Shown here: positions 8,580 to 16,976 of the stretch, one piece after another | Numbering within the stretch: position 1 is the first letter of the stretch | How the letters are laid out: each line of letters starts with the position of its first letter | DNA from: Campylobacterales bacterium | Lineage (GTDB): Bacteria > Campylobacterota > Campylobacteria > Campylobacterales > Nitratiruptoraceae | Direction of reading: 5' to 3' | Assembly (NCBI GenBank): GCA_027002625.1 | Contig: JALWZJ010000151.1 | Coordinates: 1 to 41,569 of the forward strand | DNA: 41,569 nt | Program-made: the position numbers and the translations under genes | The notes under the pieces: model-generated | Told to the model about the DNA's origin: nothing | Seen by the model: only the letters and a program-made list of their open reading frames with translations | Databases searched by the model: none

Positions 8580-9555
8580 CCAGTTTTTTACCGAGTGGCT
8601 CTATGGGAAAGAGGGCTACTACAGTACTTTCAAAGAGATTGGAAAGAAGGGGGATTTTTTTACGGCAGTGAGTGCTACGCCCCTTTTTGGCGGAGCGATC
8701 GCCAAACATATCTATCGGCAGATCCAAGCAGGTAAGCTTGGCAGGGATACTTTGATCCTCGAGATCGGTGCGCACAAGGGGTATTTGCTGGCCGACATCG
8801 TGCAGTTTCTCTATACTTTCGATCCAAGCCTCATAAAGACTCTTCGATTTGGGATCATGGAGCCTTTTGCAAATCTTCGAGCCATCCAGCAAGAGTATTT
8901 CAAACAAAGCTTCGGTGATGCGGTGCGGCTGGAGCACTTTGGCTCATTGGAGGAGATAGAAGAAAAAGAGGGCTTTGTGGTGGCCAACGAGATCTTCGAT
9001 GCCTTTGCTTGTGAGCTTATCCATAAAGGGCAGATGGCTTATGTGGAGAATTTTGGGATAAAGTGGGGGCAGATGGACGAAAAGGTGGCGAAAATTGCCC
9101 AAAAGTATGACCAAACCAAGGGGGAGGTGGCGATAGGATATGAGCGCTTTGCCAAGGAGTTGGCAAGAGCTTTCGAAAAAGCCCAGTTCGTCACCTTCGA
9201 CTATGGTGATTTGTCGGTGCGCAACGACTTTAGCATCCGAGTCTATACCAAGCACAGAGTCTATCCTTTTTTCGACGAAGAGCTGGATATCAAGAGCGCT
9301 TTTGGCCAAAGCGACATCACCTACGATGTCAATTTCTCCCATCTCATCGATGCTTTTAAAGAGGCCGGCTGGCAAAAGGAGCGCTACCAGACCCAGCTGG
9401 CGGCACTGGTCGATTTTGGGATTATGGAGCTGTTGCAAGAGATTTTGGACAAAAGAGGATATGAGCTCTACAAGCAAGAGCTCGAAAAGGTGAAGGTGCT
9501 CATCAATCCCTCCATGATGGGGGAGCGCTTCAAGATGGTAAAATTTACTAAATGA
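8569..9555 (+). CDS. MidA/NDUFAF7-like SAM-dependent methyltransferase (DUF185)
   Basis: This 328-residue protein fits the family that includes NDUFAF7, the arginine methyltransferase acting on a complex I subunit. Visible features are 'GDFFTAVSATPLFG' near residues 28-41, matching the family's GDF-TA-E-S-LFG motif, the SAM-binding stretch LEIGAHKGYLLADI (64-77) and NEIFDAFA (140-147). The bacterial substrate is not known. It is the last gene of the coupled set starting at 3729 and overlaps the TolC-like gene by 11 bases. Confidence 0.8.
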   Translation: MRFSQFFTEWLYGKEGYYSTFKEIGKKGDFFTAVSATPLFGGAIAKHIYRQIQAGKLGRDTLILEIGAHKGYLLADIVQFLYTFDPSLIKTLRFGIMEPFANLRAIQQEYFKQSFGDAVRLEHFGSLEEIEEKEGFVVANEIFDAFACELIHKGQMAYVENFGIKWGQMDEKVAKIAQKYDQTKGEVAIGYERFAKELARAFEKAQFVTFDYGDLSVRNDFSIRVYTKHRVYPFFDEELDIKSAFGQSDITYDVNFSHLIDAFKEAGWQKERYQTQLAALVDFGIMELLQEILDKRGYELYKQELEKVKVLINPSMMGERFKMVKFTK

Positions 9556-9591
9556 TAATTTTTTGCTACAATACTCCAAAAGGAGTGAAAT

Positions 9592-10155
9592 ATGAAAAGA
9601 GTATGGAAAGCGCTGTTGCTCTCTTTGGCGGTATGGGCCGATAGTGTCAACGGCTGGACCAAGCTGCATGAGGCGATTTATAAAGGTGATTTGAAAAGAG
9701 TCAAGGAGCTGGTGCGAAAAGGTGCCGATATCGAAGCGGCCAGCAAAGCGGGCATCACCCCCCTCATTATGGCTGTGAAGATGCGAAATCTCGAGATCGT
9801 GCGCTATCTCGTCTCCCAAGGGGCCGATGTGGAGGATGAGGACAACAACGCTATGACACCTCTGCACTACGCCGTGGGGCAGCGACGCATCAAGATAGTC
9901 AAGTTTTTGCTCTCTCATGATGCCGACATCAACGCCAAAAATCGATACGGCATCACACCACTACATCAAGCGGCCTATATGGGGGATGTGAAGCTGATCG
10001 ATCTGCTGCTGGGGCTCGGTGCCGATCCAAACATTAAAAATAGATTAGGAATGACCCCTTGTCAGCTCGCCTACGCCAAACATAGATTTTTGGTGGCACA
10101 ATATATGCAACCATTTACAAAAGGAGCCTGTGTTGTTGGTGACGATCAACGCTAA
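9592..10155 (+). CDS. Exported ankyrin-repeat protein
   Basis: The 187-residue protein starts with a signal-peptide-like segment (MKRVWKALLLSLAVWADS) and then has four to five consecutive ankyrin repeats, recognisable by the recurring G-x-TPLH/TPLI-A and GAD(I/V/P) spacing at roughly residues 20-165. A typical ribosome binding site (AAGGAGTG) precedes the ATG, and a TACAAT box lies at 9567-9572. It is probably periplasmic and binds a protein partner; catalase-associated ankyrin proteins are one known precedent, but no partner gene is adjacent. Its 3' end overlaps thiS by 26 bases. Confidence 0.82.
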   Translation: MKRVWKALLLSLAVWADSVNGWTKLHEAIYKGDLKRVKELVRKGADIEAASKAGITPLIMAVKMRNLEIVRYLVSQGADVEDEDNNAMTPLHYAVGQRRIKIVKFLLSHDADINAKNRYGITPLHQAAYMGDVKLIDLLLGLGADPNIKNRLGMTPCQLAYAKHRFLVAQYMQPFTKGACVVGDDQR

Positions 10156-10333
10156 AGAGTACGATATCCCAAAAGACGCCACGATCAGTGAGATCTTGAA
10201 GATGCTGGGGGTGGAGGAGAAGACGATGGCGGTGGCTGTGAATATGCAGATCGTCAAAAAAGAGAAGTGGCAAGAATTTCGTCCCAAAGAGGGGGACAAG
10301 ATCGAGATTTTAGGCTTTACTGGAGGAGGGTGA
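10130..10333 (+). CDS. thiS: ThiS sulfur-carrier protein
   Basis: This small ubiquitin-like protein of about 65-67 residues carries sulfur as a C-terminal thiocarboxylate for assembly of the thiazole ring of thiamine. The C-terminus is GFTGGG, matching the di-glycine tail of the family, and the start resembles 'VTINAKEYDIP'. The start codon is ambiguous among GTG at 10130 and TTGs at 10133 and 10136; GGAG at 10123-10126 fits a TTG better. No other thiamine genes are next to it. Its end overlaps the converging acpS by 24 bases. Confidence 0.82.
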   Translation: MLLVTINAKEYDIPKDATISEILKMLGVEEKTMAVAVNMQIVKKEKWQEFRPKEGDKIEILGFTGGG

Positions 10334-10678
10334 TCGCACTACGATAGCCGCTGCTGCGGCAAATCCCCCATCGTGGGTGAGTGAGATCGCCACCTCTTCG
10401 ATCCCAAAAGCCTCTTGGACTTTGGGATCCAACCGCACTTTTGGAGCTCCCCGCTCATCTTTGATGATCTCGATGTCTTTAAATCCCACCTCTTTTCCGA
10501 TCCCCGTACCGAGTGCCTTGGCTATCGCCTCTTTTGCCGCCCACAGTGCTGCTGCGCTTTGAGCGCTATGGCAGCGCTCTATCTCTGATGGGAGCAGAAA
10601 TCTCTCCAGCCCCTTTTGGCCAAACCGCTGCAAAAGTCGCTCCATCCGCTCGATTTCGATCAGATCGATGCCTATCAT
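10310..10678 (-). CDS. acpS: Holo-[acyl-carrier-protein] synthase
   Basis: This 122-residue enzyme transfers 4'-phosphopantetheine from CoA to the serine of acyl carrier protein. It shows the GIDLIEIER start with Asp5 for magnesium binding, the 'WAAKEAIAKALGTGIG' motif with the second metal ligand Glu, and 'ISLTHD' near the C-terminus. Length is normal. It is a single reverse-strand gene between two forward genes; the C-terminal Ser/Lys tail lies in the overlap with thiS. Confidence 0.92.
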   Translation of the reverse strand: MIGIDLIEIERMERLLQRFGQKGLERFLLPSEIERCHSAQSAAALWAAKEAIAKALGTGIGKEVGFKDIEIIKDERGAPKVRLDPKVQEAFGIEEVAISLTHDGGFAAAAAIVVRSPSSSKA

Positions 10679-10726
10679 TTAGCCCCTTTTTGATATTATT
10701 ATAGTAGATTTTCCAAAGAGGGTGGT

Positions 10727-11518
10727 ATGCAGACGATTTTTTACTATTTGGGTTTGCCTTTTGTGCAGTTGTATAGGTCACTGGAGGGATTTGGGGTCTT
10801 TTTGATTTTCGAGTTCAAGCTTTTGCCCCTCTTTTTCAAGCCGCCCTACCGCATCAAAGAGACATTGCAGCAGATGGAGATCGTGGGAGTGGGCTCGGTC
10901 TTCGTGATCTCGTTGACGGCGATCTTTACGGGGCTTGTGGAGGCGATCCAGCTCTACCACGGATTTCACAAGTTTGGAGCCGAGGAGTTTATGGGGTATA
11001 CCATCTTCGTCTCCATCTCCAAGGAGCTTGGGCCCGTTTTTGGGGCACTGATGCTTATCTCCAGGGCCATTAGCGCCATGACGGCGGAGCTGGGGACCAT
11101 GCGAGTGACGGAGCAGATCGATGCTATAGACACTTTGGCGGTAGATAGCAAGAAGTATCTCATCATTCCCCGAGTGGTGGCTACCACCATCTCCACGCCT
11201 CTTTTGGTGATCTTGTTCGTCTTTTTGGGAAATGTGGCTGCCTACCTTATCTCCACCTACGCTCTGGGCGTCAACCCCACATCGTATAAAAACACCATCA
11301 CCACCTATTTGGAGTTTAGCGATATTGGCACGGGGCTTATCAAGGCGGTGGTCTTTGGCTATTTGATGAGTATCATCGGCACCTATATCGGCTACTTTAC
11401 ACGCGGGGGTGCGAGGGGAGTGGGGCTGGCCACCACCAAATCGGTAGTCTATGCCGCTATGACGATATTCGCGGCCAACTATTTCCTCTCGAGTCTCTTT
11501 CTGTTCCTCGACTGGTGA
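10727..11518 (+). CDS. mlaE: MlaE-type phospholipid ABC transporter permease
   Basis: This 263-residue membrane protein of the MlaE/YrbE family is the permease of the lipid-asymmetry transporter between the outer and inner membranes. It has an N-terminal amphipathic region, the conserved 'IGxGS-FVISLTAIFTGLV' type first segment, 'KELGPVFGALMLISRAISAMTAELGTMRVTEQIDA' in pieces around residues 100-135, and four to five hydrophobic segments. GAGGGTGG serves as ribosome binding site. The partner ATPase gene mlaF is not next to it but about 24 kb away (35762), and no mlaD-type gene is seen here. Confidence 0.88.
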   Translation: MQTIFYYLGLPFVQLYRSLEGFGVFLIFEFKLLPLFFKPPYRIKETLQQMEIVGVGSVFVISLTAIFTGLVEAIQLYHGFHKFGAEEFMGYTIFVSISKELGPVFGALMLISRAISAMTAELGTMRVTEQIDAIDTLAVDSKKYLIIPRVVATTISTPLLVILFVFLGNVAAYLISTYALGVNPTSYKNTITTYLEFSDIGTGLIKAVVFGYLMSIIGTYIGYFTRGGARGVGLATTKSVVYAAMTIFAANYFLSSLFLFLDW

Positions 11519-11782
11519 TCAGTCGCAGGATACCCCCAGGCGCTCGATCAGCTCTTCGAAGAAGGGCCCAGCCTTCTTATCGTAGTCGTCGTGAAACTCG
11601 ATCACGTACTCCCCTTTGCCCACCTCTTTGGGTTCGATGGTGATCTGGGGAGAGATCTGGTATTTGGCCACAAGATCGTTGACGCTGTCGCAGATCAGCT
11701 TCTTCTCTTCCAGTGAGTCGTAGTCCAGCTCCAGCTTAGAGTATCTCTCTTCCATCGCGATATGGGCTTTGCATTTTTTCAT
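11519..11782 (-). CDS. Small protein of unknown function (87 residues)
   Basis: The ORF has an excellent ribosome binding site (AAAGGAGA) 6 bases before the ATG and abuts the converging mlaE stop without a gap. The protein is acidic and helical at first (about residues 9-40), then has alternating strand-like segments ('QITIEPKEV', 'EYVIEFHDDYD'). It has cysteines at positions 4, 31 and 86. No family is recognised. It lies 20 bases downstream of radA on the same strand and may be co-transcribed with it. Confidence 0.65.
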   Translation of the reverse strand: MKKCKAHIAMEERYSKLELDYDSLEEKKLICDSVNDLVAKYQISPQITIEPKEVGKGEYVIEFHDDYDKKAGPFFEELIERLGVSCD

Positions 11783-11802
11783 CTCTTCTCCTTTGATTAG
11801 GC

Positions 11803-13143
11803 TTACATCCAGTCGATAATCTTTTCTACACTATCGACCACGAAGGTCTTGATAGGGGTCTCTTGGAGTGGCTTGGCCGGCACCACCGCTTTGCTAAAGC
11901 CTTGACTCGCCGCCTCTTTGAGACGCAGATCTTGCATCATCACCTCTTTGATCTCCCCAGTCAGACCCACCTCGCCCAAAAATATCGTCTCCTCGCTCAG
12001 TGGGCGGTTGCGAAAAGAGCTCAAAATCGCCGCTACCACCGCCAGGTCGGCGGCAGTCTCGGTGATCTTGATCCCGCCGGCAATATTGACGAAGACGTCG
12101 TATTGATTGAAAGGCAGATCAAGCTTCTTTTCGAGTAGCGCCAGCAGCATGGTAAGGCGGCTGGCATCGTATCCCGTGGTGCTTCGCTTGGGACTGGGAT
12201 AGCCGCTCTCGGCTACGAGAGCCTGGACTTCGAGGATGAGCGGGCGGCTGCCCTCCATCACCACCGTAGCTGCCGAGCCAGTTTGGGAGCGTTTGCGATC
12301 GAAAAATTTCCTGGCGATATTTTTGGCGCTCATCAGTCCTTTGGAGGTCATCTCGAAGATTCCCACCTCGCTGATGGAGCCAAATCTATTTTTGAAGCCT
12401 CTTAGCAGTCTTAGCTCATTGGAGCTGTCCCCTTCGAAGTAGAGCACGGTGTCCACCATATGCTCCAAGACCCTGGGACCTGCAATGGAGCCCTCTTTGG
12501 TGATGTGGCCGATGATAAATATTGGCAACATCATCGATTTGGCCGTACGCATCAGCTCGAATGTCACCGCCTTGACCTGGCTGACTGTCCCGGGGGCCGA
12601 GGGGATCTCTTCGGAGTAGATGGTCTGTATGGAGTCGATCACCAGCAGGTCGTAGTGCTCTTTTTGGAGGTGGGCCAGGATGTTCTCCAGCACCAGCTCG
12701 TTGAGCAAGAAGAGGTTGGGGTGGTTGGCTTCGATGCGGTTGGCTCGGATCTTGATCTGTCCGGCAGACTCTTCGGCACTGACATAGAGTACCTTTTTGC
12801 CACTTTTGGCCAAATTGGCGCAGACTTTGAGTAGTAGAGTCGATTTGCCCACTCCCGGGCTCCCGCCTACCAGCACCAGCGAGCCGCTCACCAGTCCTCC
12901 ACCCAGGACCAGGTCCAGCTCCGCGCTGCCCGTGGGGATACGCTCCACTCGCTCCTCGCCTATTTCGGTGATGGGCAAAGCGGCACTTGTCGGGGCTTTG
13001 TCGATTTTATCCAAGACCTTTTTTTGCTCGTCACTGAGCTCCAAAAAGCTCTCCCACGCCCCACAATTTGGACATCTGCCCATCCATTTGCCGCTTTTGT
13101 GGCCACAGGCCTGGCACTCAAAAAGGCTTCTCTTCTTGGCCAT
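11803..13143 (-). CDS. radA: DNA repair protein RadA
   Basis: The protein has 446 residues from the ATG at 13143, which follows GAGGTGGAG; an open frame extends further upstream but overlaps the preceding gene. RadA is a RecA-like helicase that promotes branch migration during recombination. It has the four-cysteine zinc motif (Cys10, Cys13, Cys24, Cys27), Walker A GGSPGVGKST (93-102), the RadA-specific KNRFG (251-255) and a C-terminal Lon-protease-like domain. It is the last gene of the run TlpA-like - ftsY - small membrane protein - radA; the upstream stop overlaps its ATG (TGATG). Confidence 0.95.
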   Translation of the reverse strand: MAKKRSLFECQACGHKSGKWMGRCPNCGAWESFLELSDEQKKVLDKIDKAPTSAALPITEIGEERVERIPTGSAELDLVLGGGLVSGSLVLVGGSPGVGKSTLLLKVCANLAKSGKKVLYVSAEESAGQIKIRANRIEANHPNLFLLNELVLENILAHLQKEHYDLLVIDSIQTIYSEEIPSAPGTVSQVKAVTFELMRTAKSMMLPIFIIGHITKEGSIAGPRVLEHMVDTVLYFEGDSSNELRLLRGFKNRFGSISEVGIFEMTSKGLMSAKNIARKFFDRKRSQTGSAATVVMEGSRPLILEVQALVAESGYPSPKRSTTGYDASRLTMLLALLEKKLDLPFNQYDVFVNIAGGIKITETAADLAVVAAILSSFRNRPLSEETIFLGEVGLTGEIKEVMMQDLRLKEAASQGFSKAVVPAKPLQETPIKTFVVDSVEKIIDWM

Positions 13144-13379
13144 CACTCCACCTCGATTTTTGGGGAGACTATCTCCAGGACTTTTGGCCCCAGCACCATA
13201 TCGAAGATATATCGCCACAAAACGATAGTGAGTACCATCAGTGCGATATAGCTCAAAACGATCCATTTGTGCTGGTCCAGATCGATCCGCTCATCCTTGA
13301 AGCGTCCAATCACTACGCCCACATAGAACAATATGATAACTCCTACCCCTATATAAAAAAGTGAGTCGACATCACTCAA
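13143..13379 (-). CDS. Small membrane protein between ftsY and radA
   Basis: This is a protein of about 78 residues with two hydrophobic segments ('[19 protein letters not shown]' and '[17 protein letters not shown]') separated by a charged stretch. No ATG is well placed: the proposed start is the TTG at 13379, overlapping the end of ftsY, while an in-frame ATG at 13406 would extend deeper into ftsY. The stop overlaps the radA ATG as TGATG, suggesting translational coupling. The function is unknown, and the start should be treated as uncertain. Confidence 0.62.
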   Translation of the reverse strand: MSDVDSLFYIGVGVIILFYVGVVIGRFKDERIDLDQHKWIVLSYIALMVLTIVLWRYIFDMVLGPKVLEIVSPKIEVE

Positions 13380-14235
13380 AAATCGCGTCAAGGATGGTCT
13401 CCACATACTCGTTTGGATCGAAAGGCACCAAATCCTCCATCTTCTCTCCCGTTCCCACATACAATATGGGCAGACCCAGCTCGTGTGAGATACTCAGCAG
13501 TGCTCCACCTTTTGCCGTGCCATCGAGTTTAGTGACGACAATCCCGTCCACGCCCACCATATCGTTGAAGGCTTTGGCCTGGCTGATGGCGGAGTTGCCC
13601 TGGGTGCCGTCGAGTATCAATAGTTTGCGATGTGGAGCTCCTGGCATCGCCTTGTCGCTGACGCGCACGATCTTTTTGAGCTCTTCTGCCAGGTTGCTTT
13701 GGGTATGGAGCCGTCCGGCGGTATCGATGAGGACGTGGTCATACCCTTTGGATTTGGCCTTTTGGATCGTATCGTATGCTACGGCGCTTGGATCGTGTCC
13801 TTGTCTGGTGGCCACTATGGGCACATCCAGCTTTTTTGCCCAGAGGCTCAGCTGCTCTATGGCAGCGGCTCTAAAGGTATCGGCCGCTCCAAAGATCACG
13901 CTTTTGCCCTCTTGTTTGTATCGGTAGGCCAGCTTGGCTATGGTGGTGGTTTTGCCCGCACCATTGACTCCGAGGATCAGCTCCACAAAAGGCTTCACAT
14001 CCACTTGTGGAGGGGTGGCCGGTTTGAAAAGAAAAAGTAGCTCGTTTTTGAGAGCCACTTTGTTGATCTTGGATGGAAGAGAGGCCAGGATCTTTTCGAT
14101 CAGATCATACTCCACATCCGCTTCTATCAAAAGCTCCTCGATCTCTTCGGGTGTGGTCCACTTCTTCTTTTTGGGGATATTTTCTTCAATGTTTTCTACA
14201 GTTTTTTTGAGTGCTTTTTTAATAAATCCAAACAT
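13372..14235 (-). CDS. ftsY: Signal recognition particle receptor FtsY
   Basis: The 287-residue SRP GTPase docks ribosome-nascent-chain complexes at the Sec translocon. It has a short basic N-terminal amphipathic start ([11 protein letters not shown]) without the long acidic A domain of E. coli, the N domain, and the GTPase motifs GVNGAGKTT (89-97), DTAGR (171-175) and [10 protein letters not shown] (235-244). The truncated A domain is common outside gammaproteobacteria. It lies one base from the stop of the upstream TlpA-like gene on the same strand. Confidence 0.95.
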   Translation of the reverse strand: MFGFIKKALKKTVENIEENIPKKKKWTTPEEIEELLIEADVEYDLIEKILASLPSKINKVALKNELLFLFKPATPPQVDVKPFVELILGVNGAGKTTTIAKLAYRYKQEGKSVIFGAADTFRAAAIEQLSLWAKKLDVPIVATRQGHDPSAVAYDTIQKAKSKGYDHVLIDTAGRLHTQSNLAEELKKIVRVSDKAMPGAPHRKLLILDGTQGNSAISQAKAFNDMVGVDGIVVTKLDGTAKGGALLSISHELGLPILYVGTGEKMEDLVPFDPNEYVETILDAIFE

Positions 14236-14236
14236 C

Positions 14237-14809
14237 TCACTCTCCCAGCGCTTTTTCGATATCTATTCGCAAAATCTCCAAAGGCGTCGCCCCGATATAG
14301 TGGATGAAATATTTGCCATCTTTTAAAACGATCATCAAAGGTATCGGCATATTGGCCGGAGCGTGGACACGCTCGTAGGCGAGTTTTGCGAATCGTTCGT
14401 TCTCTTTATAGCTGGTGGAGAGAAAAAAGTCAATACCCTCTTGGAATTTGAAAGTTTTAGGATCTTGAGGTCGATCGAGTAAAAAGGCGTAGATACGCAC
14501 CTTTTGGCCAAACTGCTTTTTTATCTCTTGGAGTTCCGGTATCTGTGCTTTGCACGATGGGCACCAGGAGGTGAGAAAAAGGAGTATAGCCACTTTTGGA
14601 TTGTCGGATATTTGGAGGGTCTTCTCATCGAGTCGCATCTGCACTTTTGTGCCATTGATATCTTGGAAGGTGAAAACGGGTGGCGATATGGGCTTGGAGA
14701 TAGAAGCTTGGGTGTGTGTTGCGGGATGTGTCTGTTTTGGCCGATCCTTAGCCTTTTCACAACCGCTGAAGAGGGATAGAATGATCATGAAAACAACTAT
14801 CTCTTTCAA
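14237..14809 (-). CDS. TlpA-like thioredoxin-fold lipoprotein
   Basis: The protein has about 190 residues. The best start is the TTG at 14809, which follows AAAGGGAG, giving a lipoprotein signal with lipobox FSGC at about residues 14-17; an ATG at 14842 lacks a ribosome binding site. After a Pro/Thr-rich linker it has a TlpA/AhpC-TSA fold with the redox motif WCPSC ('[16 protein letters not shown]'). It is expected to be anchored in the cell envelope and to act as a thiol reductant, for example in cytochrome c maturation; its position upstream of ftsY gives no more specific hint. Confidence 0.78.
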   Translation of the reverse strand: MKEIVVFMIILSLFSGCEKAKDRPKQTHPATHTQASISKPISPPVFTFQDINGTKVQMRLDEKTLQISDNPKVAILLFLTSWCPSCKAQIPELQEIKKQFGQKVRIYAFLLDRPQDPKTFKFQEGIDFFLSTSYKENERFAKLAYERVHAPANMPIPLMIVLKDGKYFIHYIGATPLEILRIDIEKALGE

Positions 14810-14863
14810 AATTCTCCCTTTTGTTGTAAAATGAATAGACATTATAGTAAAACGAGGCTTAAG

Positions 14864-15496
14864 ATGCGGTTGGATAAAGATCGGTTTCGCAAAGAGTGTA
14901 AACGGAGGCTTTTTAGAAAAGATAGTAAAAAGTCTGATAAGAATTTGATAGAAAATCTTAGCCAATTGCTAAGATATCTGCAAGCGAAGAATATTTTGGT
15001 CTTTATTCCGATGGAGCATGAGCCGCGACTACTAAAATTTTTTATGAAACTTCGCCATAGAAACAACATATTTGTCCCTTTTATGCAAGGTGAAAGTTTC
15101 AAAATGGTAAAATTGCGTTTACCTTTACAGACGAAAAGATTCAATATCAAAGAGCCTCCAAACTCTTTTTTCAAAGCTCGAATAGATCTGGCCATCGTTC
15201 CCGTCCTCGGGGTGGACGGGGAGTTTCGTCGCGTCGGTTTTGGTAAAGGGATGTATGATAGATTTTTTGCCCGTTTGCACTACAGACCCACAGTGGTCTT
15301 CGTGCAAAAACGGGAATGTACGACAAGCCAAAAGGTGACGGACGAGTATGATGTACAAGGAGATTTTTTGATAACCCCGAAAAAAATAATAGTACGAGGG
15401 GATAGCCATGTGGGTAGAGATTTTAGTAGGAAGTTCTGCCGCCATCATCAGTGGCGCTGCAGGATATTTACTATCCAAAAAGATCGAAAAGGATAG
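14864..15496 (+). CDS. 5-formyltetrahydrofolate cyclo-ligase family protein
   Basis: The protein has 210 residues from the ATG at 14864, which has GAGG six bases upstream. The family converts 5-formyl-THF to methenyl-THF using ATP. The visible match is the C-terminal signature 'RRVGFGKGMYDRFF', together with 'NILVFIPMEHEP' and 'DLAIVPVLGVDG'. The N-terminus is very basic and Lys/Arg-rich. The reading frame runs 89 bases into rny, adding about 30 residues after the expected end near 'FLITPKKIIV'; this tail may be an accident of a lost stop codon. Confidence 0.78.
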   Translation: MRLDKDRFRKECKRRLFRKDSKKSDKNLIENLSQLLRYLQAKNILVFIPMEHEPRLLKFFMKLRHRNNIFVPFMQGESFKMVKLRLPLQTKRFNIKEPPNSFFKARIDLAIVPVLGVDGEFRRVGFGKGMYDRFFARLHYRPTVVFVQKRECTTSQKVTDEYDVQGDFLITPKKIIVRGDSHVGRDFSRKFCRHHQWRCRIFTIQKDRKG

Positions 15497-16976
15497 ACTT
15501 AAAATTTATGAAGAAAAAGCCAAGGCGAAAGCCAAAGCGATAGAACACGAAGCGGAAAAGGTACTGCAAAACGCACATCTGCAGCTGCAAAAGAGCGAAC
15601 TGGCTCTAAAAAGAGATTTCGAGCGCAAGCTCGAGGAGCTCAAGCGTGACTACGACCAGCGTTTCGATGAGCTGATGGAAAAAGAGATGTCCTTGAAGCA
15701 GATGTTCAAGGACGAACTCAAGCACATCACCTTGGAAAAGCAAGAACTCAAGGCTGAAAAAGAGAGGATCCAAAAGCTGGAAGAGGAGTATAAGCGCCTC
15801 AAAGAGGAGTATACCCAGAAGTACAATGAAGTGCTGGAAGCCTTGCAGCAGCAAGCGGGTCTGACGATGGAAGAAGCAAGGGAGCTGGTGCTGCAAAAGG
15901 TGGAGGAGGAGAGTAGAGCCGACATCGCCAATATCGTACGAAAGTACGAAGAGGAGGCTAAAAGAGAGGCCAAACGGCGAGCCAACTACATCATCGCTCA
16001 GGCCACTACCAGATATGCCGGGGAGTTTGCGGCTGAGCGCCTCATCAACACTGTCAGTATCCCAAGCGACGACATCAAAGGGCGAATCATCGGCAAAGAG
16101 GGGCGAAACATCAAGACGCTCGAGATGCTTTTGGGTGTGGATATCATCATCGACGATACGCCAAACGCCATCATTCTTAGCTCCTTCAATCTCTATCGCC
16201 GCGCGATCGCTACCAAAGTGATTGAGCTGCTCGTCGAAGATGGTCGTATCCAGCCGGCTCGTATCGAGGAGATCTACGAAAAGGTCAAGGAGGAGTTCGA
16301 TCAGCAGCTCTTGGAAGAGGGAGAAAATATCGTCATCGACTTGGGAATTGGTAGCGTCCATCCAGAGATTCTCAAGCTCATCGGTCGCCTCAAGTTTCGA
16401 GCAAGTTACGGCCAAAACGCCCTTGGCCACTCTTTGGAGGTGGCGCACCTGGCCGGTATCATGGCGGCCGAGATGGGAGGAGACGAGGTCTTGGCCAAAA
16501 GAGCCGGTCTGCTGCACGATATCGGCAAGGCGTTGACGCATGAGTATAGCGGTAGCCATGTGGATCTGGGAGCCGAGATCTGCAAGCGCTACAAAGAGCC
16601 TGATGCGGTGATTAACGCCATCTATGCCCACCACGGCCATGAGGAACCACGCAGTATCGAAGCAGCAGCCGTCTGCGCCGCCGATACCCTCAGCGCCGCG
16701 AGACCTGGAGCCAGGCGAGAGGTACTCGAAGCCTTTCTCAAGCGAGTCCAGGCGATAGAAGAGATCGCACTCTCCAAGCCCGGCGTCAAAAAGGCTTACG
16801 CCATCAATGCCGGTCGGGAGGTGCGTGTGATCGTCAACGCCGATCTGGTCACGGACAACGAAGCGGTCCTTTTGGCCAAAGAGATCGCCAAAGATATAGA
16901 AGCTGGCGTGCAGTACCCAGGAGAGATCAAGGTCAACGTGATCCGAGAGAAACGAGCCGTAGAGCTGGCTCGCTAA
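15408..16976 (+). CDS. rny: Ribonuclease Y
   Basis: The 522-residue membrane-anchored endoribonuclease starts mRNA decay. It has a single N-terminal membrane helix (about 4-22), a long coiled coil rich in Lys, Glu and Leu (about 25-195), a KH domain containing IIGKEGRNIK (around residue 225) and an HD domain with H370-D371 in 'LLHDIGKAL'. The ATG at 15408 follows GAGGGG. Gene order with the folate cyclo-ligase upstream, overlapping it, is visible. Length is typical for the family. Confidence 0.95.
   Translation: MWVEILVGSSAAIISGAAGYLLSKKIEKDRLKIYEEKAKAKAKAIEHEAEKVLQNAHLQLQKSELALKRDFERKLEELKRDYDQRFDELMEKEMSLKQMFKDELKHITLEKQELKAEKERIQKLEEEYKRLKEEYTQKYNEVLEALQQQAGLTMEEARELVLQKVEEESRADIANIVRKYEEEAKREAKRRANYIIAQATTRYAGEFAAERLINTVSIPSDDIKGRIIGKEGRNIKTLEMLLGVDIIIDDTPNAIILSSFNLYRRAIATKVIELLVEDGRIQPARIEEIYEKVKEEFDQQLLEEGENIVIDLGIGSVHPEILKLIGRLKFRASYGQNALGHSLEVAHLAGIMAAEMGGDEVLAKRAGLLHDIGKALTHEYSGSHVDLGAEICKRYKEPDAVINAIYAHHGHEEPRSIEAAAVCAADTLSAARPGARREVLEAFLKRVQAIEEIALSKPGVKKAYAINAGREVRVIVNADLVTDNEAVLLAKEIAKDIEAGVQYPGEIKVNVIREKRAVELAR

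Noticed and set aside
11803-13266. A 487-residue RadA from an upstream start
   Set aside because: The extra 41 residues overlap the small membrane protein gene; the zinc motif and ribosome binding site fix the start at 13143.
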